Source: JACRPI01 sp041671005
GTDB lineage: Archaea > Nanobdellota > Nanobdellia > Woesearchaeales > DSVV01
NCBI GenBank assembly: GCA_041671005.1
Contig: JBAZCJ010000033.1
Span: forward strand, 1-12,146
Length of the DNA stretch: 12,146 nt
Direction: 5' to 3'
Below, piece by piece: positions 6,156 to 12,146 of the stretch (the stretch's first letter is position 1; the number at the start of each line of letters is the position of its first letter). Both the position numbers and the translations under genes were made by a program. Under the pieces are notes generated by a model. It was given only the letters and a program-made list of their open reading frames with translations. It had not been told where the DNA came from and searched no databases.

Positions 6156-7046
6156 ATGAATGAATTAATCTTAAATACAAATACTATAAAAAATAAGATT
6201 TACACAATTAGAAATATGCAGGTTATGCTTGATAGGGATTTAGCTGAACTTTATGATGTAGAAACCAGAGTATTAAATCAAGCTGTAAAAAGAAACTTGA
6301 AGCGTTTTCCAGAAGATTTCATGTTTCAGTTATCTAAAGAAGAAATAAAAAATTGGAAATCACAAATTGTGATAACCAATAAAGAGAATATGGGATTAAG
6401 AAGAAAGCCGTACGCTTTTACAGAACATGGAGTAGCAAATTTAGCAAGTATTCTCACCAGTGATAAGGCTATAGAAGTAAATGTTCAAATCATGCGTGCG
6501 TTTATATCAATGAGACAATTTATTTTAAAAAATGCTGAATTATTTAATCGCTTGGATTATATTGAAAAACAACAACTTACATTTGAGATAAAAACAGAAA
6601 ACAATTTTGAAAAAGTGTTTACAGCAATTGAAGATAAGTCATTTCAGAAAAAACAGGGTATATTCTTTAATGGACAAATATTTGATGCTTACACATTTGT
6701 TTCAGATATAATTAGAAGTGCTGAAAAATCTATAATTCTTATTGACAATTACATTGATGATTCTGTTTTGACATTATTGAATCAACGAAGGAATAATGTT
6801 TCTGTTACAATATTTACAAAAGAGATTTCTGATCAATTATTGCTTGATGTAAAGAAATATAACGCACAATATCCATACATTGAACTGAAATTGTTTAAAG
6901 ATTCTCATGACAGATTTTTGATAATTGACAATAGTAAAGTGTATCACTTTGGAGCATCATTAAAGGACTTAGGCAAGAAGTGGTTTGGCTTTTGTAGATT
7001 TGACAAAGAAGTGTTTGGGTTGATGGATAGGTTGGGAATTGGTTGA
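6156..7046 (+). CDS. ORF6N-domain DNA-binding protein with PLD-like C-terminal domain
   Basis: Residues 13-122 match the ORF6N domain of phage and mobile-element proteins: I-Y-T-I-R (15-19), V-M-L-D-R-D-L-A-E-L-Y-D-V (23-35), V-L-N-Q-A-V-K-R-N (39-47), R-F-P-E-D-F-M-F-Q-L (50-59) and A-F-T-E-H-G-V-A-N-L (87-96). A helical linker (125-160) leads to a C-terminal alpha/beta domain resembling phospholipase-D-fold proteins. There His251, Arg253 and Asp258 form H-x-R-x4-D, an HKD motif with Arg for Lys, followed by G-A-S (266-268). Only one such motif is present, so an active enzyme would need a dimer; the Arg change may weaken catalysis. ORF6N proteins are common in bacterial phages and accessory islands, so transfer into this genome is likely. 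ATG 6156 is favoured because it begins just before the domain. Function (antirepressor, nuclease or regulator) is unresolved. Confidence 0.85.
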   Translation: MNELILNTNTIKNKIYTIRNMQVMLDRDLAELYDVETRVLNQAVKRNLKRFPEDFMFQLSKEEIKNWKSQIVITNKENMGLRRKPYAFTEHGVANLASILTSDKAIEVNVQIMRAFISMRQFILKNAELFNRLDYIEKQQLTFEIKTENNFEKVFTAIEDKSFQKKQGIFFNGQIFDAYTFVSDIIRSAEKSIILIDNYIDDSVLTLLNQRRNNVSVTIFTKEISDQLLLDVKKYNAQYPYIELKLFKDSHDRFLIIDNSKVYHFGASLKDLGKKWFGFCRFDKEVFGLMDRLGIG

Positions 7047-7057
7047 ATCACTGAACA

Positions 7058-7094
7058 CACTAGACACCGACTTTATACACAAGGCACTAGACAC
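7058..7094. repeat. Duplicated 10-bp word CACTAGACAC
   Basis: CACTAGACAC occurs exactly at 7058-7067 and again at 7085-7094, 27 bp apart, in the spacer between two converging genes. The block is less AT-rich than neighbouring spacers and is followed by a TATA-like GATATATAAA at 7105-7114. It may be a protein-binding site, a small duplication or the edge of an insertion; nothing more is evident. Confidence 0.5.
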
Positions 7095-7153
7095 GCTGCT
7101 GTGAGATATATAAATGAAAAGTTCTAATTATTTAATCTTCAATGGATTATGAA

Positions 7154-7360
7154 TCAATTATTTTTTTTATTAGTAAAAGTGTTATACCGTGCTAGCAAAA
7201 TAATAATTATTAAATTTATTCCTAACATTATTGCAAATCCCCAAGCCATGTTTAAAGGTTTATTATATGCTTCAAGAAGACACTGTGTAAATAAAACTAT
7301 AAAACTTGCAATAGAGCCAGACCAAATTCCTATCAACATATTTTCTTGAAAATTATTCAA
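7154..7360 (-). CDS. Possible small two-helix membrane protein
   Basis: I do not recognise this 68-residue product. It has two hydrophobic helices (about 9-29 and 37-57) joined by a short polar turn with N-K-P, and an Asn/Lys-rich C-terminus. It follows the ketobutyrate ligase stop by 3 nt if started at TTG 7360, or by 24 nt from ATG 7339 (residue 8), so it would be the third gene of the threonine operon. No Shine-Dalgarno sequence helps choose. The opposite strand carries an overlapping frame of similar length, but this strand gives the more protein-like composition and helix pattern. A role related to threonine or glycine is not supported by anything other than position. Confidence 0.5.
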   Translation of the reverse strand: MNNFQENMLIGIWSGSIASFIVLFTQCLLEAYNKPLNMAWGFAIMLGINLIIIILLARYNTFTNKKNN

Positions 7361-7363
7361 AGT

Positions 7364-8611
7364 CTAAATAACTCCAACACTCTTTCCAACCTTAATACAT
7401 TTCTCTACGAATTCATTTATATCCTTTTCAGTATGTGCTGCACTGATTTGAACTCGTATTTCATCTCTACCGCGAGGAACAACTGGATAATTAATATTTG
7501 TAACAATCACTCCAAGTTCAAACAATCCCATTGTCAACTTTTTAGTTTTCTCAGTATCTGCAATCAGTAATGGTTGGATTGCATGTATTGAGTCAACTGC
7601 AAATTTAAATCCTGCTTCAAGCATTTTTCGTTTGAAGTGTGTAATGTTGTAATTCAATTTTTTCAACAATTCTTTTCCTTCAGGAGAATTAACTATTTGT
7701 ACAGATTTTAATGCTGCGCCTGCTGTTCCTGGAGGGATTGGGTTAGAATAAATGTATGTTGCAGCAGATTCTCGTAAATAATCAATCACGATTTTATCTG
7801 CAGTAATGTATCCACCATCAGTACCAAATCCTTTACCCATAGTAGCTAACAACACATCACATCTGCCTTGAGACATTTCTTCACAGCCTCTGCCAGTTTT
7901 CCCAAATGCTCCAACTCCGTGGCTGTCATCAACAACAGAGATAATACCTTCTTCAAAGTAATCTTGATATTTAGTAATTACTTCTTGCATCTTACGAATA
8001 TCTTGATATTCACCAAGCATGCTGAAAATACCATCTGTGACAACAATTACTCGTTTGAATTTTCCTTTGTTCTCATTCAATACTCTGTCTAAATCAGTAA
8101 TATCCATATGTTTAAAGATAGCTTTGTTTTCAGAAGATAATCCAGCAACACGAATACCATCAATAATGCTTCTATGATTTAATTCATCAGAAATAACTAA
8201 CACATCATTTGAAACAAGAGAATCTTTACTTTGTCCTTTTATCAAACAGTGTAAAAGAGCCATGTTTGCAGCAAATGCTGAAGAAAATACCATTGCATCT
8301 TCTCTGTTATGAAATTGTGCAAGTGCATGTTCAAGTTCTTTATGCACTTTCATAGTTCCAGAAATAAATCGTACTGCGCCGGGTCCAGACCCATATTTTT
8401 TAGATGCATCTTCTTCTGCTCTTTGAATAGTAGGATGATGTCTCAAGCCAAGATAATCATTGGAGTTAAAAATCATATATTCTTTGCCTTTGACAATAGC
8501 ACGTTTCTCTGTAGTAAACCCTTCTATAACTTTTTCATGTCGTTTATCAGTTTGTGTTGCATCAATACGTGCTATTTCTTTTTTTAACAATTCAGCAAAA
8601 GCTTTTTTCAT
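7364..8611 (-). CDS. kbl: 2-amino-3-ketobutyrate CoA ligase (glycine C-acetyltransferase)
   Basis: This PLP-dependent alpha-oxoamine synthase (415 residues; the family is near 400) would cleave 2-amino-3-oxobutanoate with CoA into glycine and acetyl-CoA in the cytosol. Seen motifs: N-S-N-D-Y-L-G-L (49-56), G-S-G-P-G-A-V-R-F-I-S-G (74-85), D-E-L-N-H-R-S-I-I-D-G (142-152), D-D-S-H-G-V-G-A-F-G (228-237) and the PLP-binding Lys260 in T-M-G-K-G-F-G. The family more often has Ala after that Lys (G-K-A), so G-K-G is slightly unusual. Sequence alone cannot exclude the related 8-amino-7-oxononanoate synthase, but its ATGA overlap with a threonine dehydrogenase gene makes the threonine pathway assignment strong. 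It is co-transcribed from the promoter upstream of that gene and probably translationally coupled to it. Confidence 0.9.
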   Translation of the reverse strand: MKKAFAELLKKEIARIDATQTDKRHEKVIEGFTTEKRAIVKGKEYMIFNSNDYLGLRHHPTIQRAEEDASKKYGSGPGAVRFISGTMKVHKELEHALAQFHNREDAMVFSSAFAANMALLHCLIKGQSKDSLVSNDVLVISDELNHRSIIDGIRVAGLSSENKAIFKHMDITDLDRVLNENKGKFKRVIVVTDGIFSMLGEYQDIRKMQEVITKYQDYFEEGIISVVDDSHGVGAFGKTGRGCEEMSQGRCDVLLATMGKGFGTDGGYITADKIVIDYLRESAATYIYSNPIPPGTAGAALKSVQIVNSPEGKELLKKLNYNITHFKRKMLEAGFKFAVDSIHAIQPLLIADTEKTKKLTMGLFELGVIVTNINYPVVPRGRDEIRVQISAAHTEKDINEFVEKCIKVGKSVGVI

Positions 8612-9558
8612 TTTTTAACTCCTAATTTTTTTCTAAGATTGTCCAACATAATCTTTGTCATTTTCTTTAAGTCAACTTGATGTTTCCATCCCCAGTCTTT
8701 TCGTGCATCTGAATCATCTATAACTTGTGGCCATGAATCAGCAATTTTCTGTCTTTCATCTGGGACATAATCTACTGTAAATTCAGGAATATATGTTTTA
8801 ATTTCGTTTGCAAGTTCTTCAGCTGAAAAACTAATTGCAGCAAGGTTGTAACTTGTTCTGACTTTAATTTTTTCAGGTTTTGCGTCCATAATCATGAGTG
8901 TTGCTTTGATTGCATCATCCATGTACATCATTGGTAATACTGTATCTGCTCTGACAAAACAAGTATATTTTTTTGCTTTGAGTGCTTCGTAGAAAATTGC
9001 AACTGCATAATCAGTTGTTCCGCCCCCAGGTTCTGCCTTGAAGCTGAGTAATCCAGGGTATCGCAGACTTCTTACATCTAATCCTAATTTTAAATGATAA
9101 TATTGGCAGAGCATTTCTCCTGCTAATTTTGTCACACCATACATTGTTGTTGGTTCTATTACCGTATGCTGGGGAGTATTGTTTCGTGGTGTTGTTGGTC
9201 CAAATACTGCAATTGAGCTTGGCCAGAAAACGCGTGCTTTGAATTCCACTGCAACATCAAGAACATTTTTCAGTCCAGTCATGTTAATGTCCCATGCAAG
9301 CATTGGATTTTTTTCTCCGTTTGCTGACAATAAAGAGGCAAGGTGATAAATCGTAGTAATCTGATATTTTTTCATAAGCATATTTATGTCTTCTTTGCTT
9401 CTTACATCTCCTTTTTCAAGAATCCCTTCAAATCCAGTAGGAATATTTTTGTGACCGAGAACAATTACGTTTTCTTTTCCGTGTCTTTTTTGTAGTTCTG
9501 GGACTAATTCTGATCCAATTTGTCCAAATGCACCTGTAATAAGTATTTTCTCTTCCAT
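8608..9558 (-). CDS. L-threonine 3-dehydrogenase, extended SDR type
   Basis: The enzyme oxidises L-threonine to 2-amino-3-oxobutanoate with NAD+, the first step of the threonine-to-glycine route. The N-terminal Rossmann motif is G9-A-F-G12-Q-I-G15, with D51-V-R following the second fold unit; the SDR catalytic pair is Tyr140 and Lys144 in Y-G-V-T-K, with Ser114/Ser115 in W-P-S-S-I-A-V-F-G. The segment P-G-G-G-T-T-D-Y-A-V (178-187 approx.) is diagnostic for the SDR-type threonine dehydrogenase rather than a sugar epimerase. The 316-residue length is typical. This differs from the zinc-dependent MDR-type enzyme known from Pyrococcus and E. coli. The gene leads the operon, has a strong Shine-Dalgarno sequence and its TGA overlaps the ATG of the ligase gene. 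Confidence 0.92.
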   Translation of the reverse strand: MEEKILITGAFGQIGSELVPELQKRHGKENVIVLGHKNIPTGFEGILEKGDVRSKEDINMLMKKYQITTIYHLASLLSANGEKNPMLAWDINMTGLKNVLDVAVEFKARVFWPSSIAVFGPTTPRNNTPQHTVIEPTTMYGVTKLAGEMLCQYYHLKLGLDVRSLRYPGLLSFKAEPGGGTTDYAVAIFYEALKAKKYTCFVRADTVLPMMYMDDAIKATLMIMDAKPEKIKVRTSYNLAAISFSAEELANEIKTYIPEFTVDYVPDERQKIADSWPQVIDDSDARKDWGWKHQVDLKKMTKIMLDNLRKKLGVKK

Positions 9559-9564
9559 CGTTAT

Positions 9565-9572
9565 CCCTCCTC
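9565..9572 (-). promoter_or_regulatory. Strong Shine-Dalgarno sequence of the threonine dehydrogenase gene
   Basis: Minus-strand GAGGAGGG lies 6 nt before the ATG. It is the strongest ribosome-binding site in the window and contrasts with the apparently leaderless neighbours. Confidence 0.75.
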
Positions 9573-9593
9573 TGTGTAAATGATAATAAGATT

Positions 9594-9605
9594 GGGTTTA
9601 TATTG
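9594..9605 (-). promoter_or_regulatory. TATA box of the threonine operon
   Basis: Minus-strand CAATATAAACCC overlaps the last codons of the DedA-type gene. Transcription would start near 9574, giving a short leader of about 16 nt just long enough for the Shine-Dalgarno sequence. This lets the threonine operon be expressed apart from the upstream gene. Confidence 0.6.
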
Positions 9606-10272
9606 TTTTAGGGATATCTTCATCTTTCTTTCCCCAAGACTGGATCAACTCTTTAATTGCTGGAATAAATGAAATAACTATTATTGCCATAATCACTAAT
9701 GTAAAATTTTCTTTTACGATTTCTAAATTGCCAAAGAAGTATCCTGCTAAGGTAAATAGTATAACCCATGCAGCTGCTCCTATGACGTTGTATGTTAAGA
9801 ATTTCATATATTTCATGTTGCCAATTCCTGCAACAAATGGTGCAAACGTTCTAATTATCGGTATGAATCGTGCAAAAATGATTGTTTTAGGGCCATGCTT
9901 TTCATAAAACTTTTCTGTTTTCAACAAATATTTTTTATTAAATAACCATGAATCTTCTTTTGTGAATACTTTTTTCCCAACATATTTGCCAATATGGTAA
10001 TTGACAAAATCACCAAAAACTGCTGCAATAAAAATCAACATTATTAATAATACAAGATTCAATGATCCCATTGCTGCAAATGTTCCTGCTGCAAATAATA
10101 ATGAATCTCCTGGTAAAAATGGGGTTACGACTAAACCTGTTTCACAAAAAATGACTACAACTAATATTGCATATGTCCAGATATCATAGGTTTGAATGAC
10201 CCATTGTAAATGCACATCTAAATGAAGAATAACGTCAATAAAAGTTGTAATGAATGTTGTTAACCATTCCAT
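9598..10272 (-). CDS. DedA-family membrane protein (VTT/SNARE-associated domain)
   Basis: The 224-residue length is typical of DedA proteins, which in bacteria support proton-dependent envelope homeostasis and flip lipids across the membrane. Family signatures are seen in order: Glu44 in F-C-E-T-G, P-F-L-P-G-D-S-L-L-F (51-60), G-D-F-V-N-Y-H-I-G-K (87-96), and the re-entrant segment F-A-R-F-I-P-I-I-R-T-F-A-P-F-V-A-G (133-149) with the essential-type Arg135 and Arg141. Hydrophobic segments lie near 33-50, 56-65, 71-90, 162-182 and 188-206. The C-terminus is charged and cytosolic. The gene is divergent from the M50 protease and precedes the threonine operon, which has its own promoter. Which lipid it handles in an archaeon with ether lipids is not known. 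Confidence 0.92.
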   Translation of the reverse strand: MEWLTTFITTFIDVILHLDVHLQWVIQTYDIWTYAILVVVIFCETGLVVTPFLPGDSLLFAAGTFAAMGSLNLVLLIMLIFIAAVFGDFVNYHIGKYVGKKVFTKEDSWLFNKKYLLKTEKFYEKHGPKTIIFARFIPIIRTFAPFVAGIGNMKYMKFLTYNVIGAAAWVILFTLAGYFFGNLEIVKENFTLVIMAIIVISFIPAIKELIQSWGKKDEDIPKTI

Positions 10273-10368
10273 AATAGAATTGATTTAGATGTATTTGATA
10301 AATGTTGTGAATTTTCTTTATAATAATTCTTAAAATTATGTAAGTTTAGAGTTTCTCACAACCGCAAC

Positions 10369-10378
10369 GTTTAAATAC
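10369..10378 (+). promoter_or_regulatory. TATA box of the M50 protease gene
   Basis: GTTTAAATAC is centred about 26 bp before ATG 10400, predicting a leaderless transcript. The preceding CCGCAAC is more GC-rich than its surroundings and could act as the BRE region. Confidence 0.75.
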
Positions 10379-10399
10379 AATCCCATATCCGTAATAATC

Positions 10400-11638
10400 A
10401 TGAATCTTTTTGGATTAACAATTACATGGACTTTAGATGTAACATTATTCGTCGTTTTCGTCGTATTACTTAGTACAATTTTATTAATTAAAAGAAAAGA
10501 CTTAGTCTTGCAGAAAATCATTCATCCGTTTCTTTACATAATAATGTACAGAACAACATGGGGTCTTACTCTCATGGATCGTATCTCAACTAAATATAGA
10601 GCAATTGTCAAATTCTTCGGATATCTGAGTATAGGTATTGGATTTGCAGGAATGTTATACATTTCATTAAGTGTTCTTTCATTTGTTGTAAAACTTATTT
10701 TTCAGCCAACAACAGATGCGTCAGGTGTTTCATTCGTTCTTCCATTTACACATGTTCCAGGTATTGGGTATCTCAGTTTTACTCATTGGATACTTGCAAT
10801 ATTTATCCTTGCAATAGTGCATGAATTTTCTCATGGTGTTGTTGCCAGGGCACATAATGTGCCAGTCAAATCAAGCGGATTTGCTGTCTTCGGGGTTTTT
10901 ATTCCATTAATTCCAGCTGCATTTGTTGAGCCAGATGAAAAAAAGCTCAGTAAAATGTCAGATATTGTTCAGTATTCAGTATTTGCAGCAGGTCCAATGG
11001 CAAATATTGTTCTTGCATTTTTGTTAGTATTGGCATTCCCCTATGTTGGAGATATGACTAATTCAACATTAGCACCGTTTGAAGAAACTATTACAAGTCC
11101 AGCAGGCTTTTCATATGAAATATTAGATGATTACCCAGCAGAAAAAGCAGGTATGCCTGATGGAATAATTACATCTGTAAATAATAAACAAATAGAAGAT
11201 TATACTGATTTTTATAATTCTGCAGCATGTTTAGCACCAGGAGATGAAGTGACGTTAGGTACAAATGATGGGGTCTACACATTTTCAACAGCTGCAAGTC
11301 CAGACAATCCAGAAAAAGGATTTATGGGTATTAAACCAACACAGAATGAAAGAGAAATTAATCCTGAGTATGCATCCATTGCACCATTCTATTACTGGTT
11401 TAGAGGTTTTATTAAATGGTTATTCTTGTTGAACTTTTTCATTGGTCTTGCAAATCTCTTGCCATTGGGGATTGTAGATGGCGGAAGAATGTTGCAGACA
11501 GCATTGCATACAATGTTTGATGATAAACTCCAAGCAAAGAAAATATGGGGAATTATCAGTTTACTTTTCTTAGGAGGATTATTGTTTGCATTAGCAGTTA
11601 ATTATTTAGGCAATCCATTTACGTTCTTGTTTGGATAA
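10400..11638 (+). CDS. M50 / site-2-protease-like intramembrane metalloprotease with PDZ domain
   Basis: S2P-type enzymes cut transmembrane substrates within the bilayer using a zinc ion. The zinc motif is H141-E142-F-S-H145 in a membrane helix (128-148); the third ligand is Asp360 in the second conserved motif, N-L-L-P-L-G-I-V-D-G-G (352-362). A PDZ-like domain lies between them at about 225-315 (P-A-E-K-A-G-M-P-D-G-I-I near 246-257), as in RseP/RIP homologues, and would face outside. N-terminal helices lie near 10-30 and 72-98, with a basic loop between, and more follow at 160-175, 190-215, 335-356 and 375-405. All catalytic residues are present, so it is probably active. Its substrate is not evident; no sigma or anti-sigma system would be expected in an archaeon. 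The gene is leaderless by promoter position and its 3' end overlaps the Imm5-like gene by 37 nt on the opposite strand. Confidence 0.93.
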   Translation: MNLFGLTITWTLDVTLFVVFVVLLSTILLIKRKDLVLQKIIHPFLYIIMYRTTWGLTLMDRISTKYRAIVKFFGYLSIGIGFAGMLYISLSVLSFVVKLIFQPTTDASGVSFVLPFTHVPGIGYLSFTHWILAIFILAIVHEFSHGVVARAHNVPVKSSGFAVFGVFIPLIPAAFVEPDEKKLSKMSDIVQYSVFAAGPMANIVLAFLLVLAFPYVGDMTNSTLAPFEETITSPAGFSYEILDDYPAEKAGMPDGIITSVNNKQIEDYTDFYNSAACLAPGDEVTLGTNDGVYTFSTAASPDNPEKGFMGIKPTQNEREINPEYASIAPFYYWFRGFIKWLFLLNFFIGLANLLPLGIVDGGRMLQTALHTMFDDKLQAKKIWGIISLLFLGGLLFALAVNYLGNPFTFLFG

Positions 11639-12146
11639 GAGTTTTTTTTGTTTTCTTTCTTTTTTCTTAAAAGTTTTTCTTTGTTTGAAACATTATCTTT
11701 TAACAAAAAAGGTGCCCATGTAGTATCAACTTTGTCAATATGTGCTTCCCAATATAATAATCGGTCGTACAACCATTTACATTCTTCAGCAATCACATCA
11801 TCTACATTTTTTTGTTTAGCAGCATAGATAAATGCAGTAATTGCATATATAACAAAACCCATAGCGTGTGTTTCAACATGAATAGTTCCAACAACGTGTC
11901 CCATAGCACGGGCAGCAGCACAAGCAGCAGAATCTTTTTCAACAACTGCCGTTGCAGCATTATGTGCAGCAAGAGCAGCTTTTTTAGCCACTGGCATTTT
12001 TATTTTCCCCTGTGCCCATGCTTTTGCTGCTTCAACAGCTTTTCGTGGACGTTTATTTAGGGGATATTTTTGTTCAAAAATAGGAAGTACATGTTTGGCA
12101 CATTCAATAGTCCATAACACTAATGTTTTATGTTTTTGTTTTTCAA
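11602..12146 (-). CDS. Imm5-like putative immunity protein, 5'-truncated by window edge
   Basis: The sequence resembles the all-helical Imm5-like putative immunity proteins: W-T-I-E-C-A-K-H-V-L-P-I-F-E at the start, R-P-R-K-A-V-E-A-A-K-A-W (24-35 counted from GTG 12120), then an Ala/His-rich core with A-A-H-N-A-A (51-56) and G-H-V-V-G-T-I-H-V-E-T-H-A (74-86). The frame stays open to the window edge and reads E-K-Q-K-H-K-T-L before the GTG, in line with how family members begin, so the true start is beyond the window. The last 30 residues are Lys/Asn-rich low complexity, encoded antisense to the M50 gene's T-rich downstream tract and final codons. Family members are thought to protect against polymorphic toxins; no toxin gene is visible here. 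The immunity role is family-level inference. Confidence 0.8.
   Translation of the reverse strand, partial: EKQKHKTLVLWTIECAKHVLPIFEQKYPLNKRPRKAVEAAKAWAQGKIKMPVAKKAALAAHNAATAVVEKDSAACAAARAMGHVVGTIHVETHAMGFVIYAITAFIYAAKQKNVDDVIAEECKWLYDRLLYWEAHIDKVDTTWAPFLLKDNVSNKEKLLRKKKENKKNSYPNKNVNGLPK
11642..11668 (+). terminator. T-rich terminator after the M50 gene
   Basis: Starting 4 nt after the TAA, 27 bases contain only T, C and a single G, including runs of eight and seven T. This is the typical archaeal intrinsic terminator. On the other strand the same bases encode the Lys-rich stretch R-K-K-K-E-N-K-K-N of the Imm5-like protein. Confidence 0.65.

Noticed and set aside
7149..7349. Plus-strand 66-residue frame opposite the small membrane protein
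   Set aside because: It is antisense to the better two-helix frame, has a less protein-like composition and no ribosome-binding site; only the TATA-like box upstream speaks for it.
8608..9558. UDP-glucose 4-epimerase
   Set aside because: The extended-SDR fold fits, but the P-G-G-G-T-T-D-Y-A segment and the operon with a ketobutyrate ligase identify threonine dehydrogenase.

Overview
The window looks like AT-rich archaeal chromosome. Six or more promoters show an archaeal TATA box (TTTAAATA or TTATAAA type) centred about 26 bp upstream of a start codon, which implies mostly leaderless mRNAs. T-rich tracts follow some genes. The gene set (short YgiQ-type radical SAM protein, compact Dus, site-2-protease-like M50 peptidase, secreted transglutaminase-like protein) would fit a small-genome DPANN lineage such as Woesearchaeota or Pacearchaeota. 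That placement is inference; no rRNA or other marker gene is present to settle it.

Layout. 2-580: 3' part of an unrecognised gene. 676-1695: a secreted, probably lipid-anchored transglutaminase-like protein with several N-glycosylation sequons. 1745-2536 (minus): tRNA-dihydrouridine synthase. 2537-2789: a divergent spacer of unusually high GC holding the Dus and YgiQ promoters, a 9-bp inverted repeat and an unannotated minus-strand reading frame with coding-like codon-position bias. 2790-4484: YgiQ-family radical SAM protein, tail-to-tail with a Nudix hydrolase (4481-4885, minus).

4886-7153 reads as an accessory segment. A TATA box followed by two near-identical palindromic 17-bp repeats 21 bp apart precedes a tightly overlapping three-gene operon: two four-helix membrane proteins sharing a cytosolic Asp-Glu-Arg (DER) motif (the second looks like DUF2178) and a 63-residue XRE/Cro-type repressor. 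The likely reading is an autoregulated unit in which the repressor binds the tandem operator. Next comes an ORF6N DNA-binding protein carrying a C-terminal phospholipase-D-like domain with a variant HKD motif, then a short convergent spacer with a duplicated 10-bp word.

7154-9558 (minus) is a threonine catabolism operon: SDR-type L-threonine 3-dehydrogenase, overlapping by 4 nt with 2-amino-3-ketobutyrate CoA ligase, then a possible small membrane protein. Together the two enzymes would convert threonine to glycine plus acetyl-CoA. Upstream is a DedA-family membrane protein (9598-10272, minus), divergent from an M50/S2P-like intramembrane metalloprotease with a PDZ domain (10400-11638). The window closes with an Imm5-like putative immunity protein (minus, 5' end beyond the window) whose Lys/Asn-rich tail is read antisense through the protease gene's T-rich terminator.

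No tRNA, rRNA, CRISPR array or transposase was seen. The points most worth checking are the tandem operator/membrane-protein/XRE operon, the hidden frame in the 2.6-2.8 kb spacer, and the ORF6N-PLD fusion.
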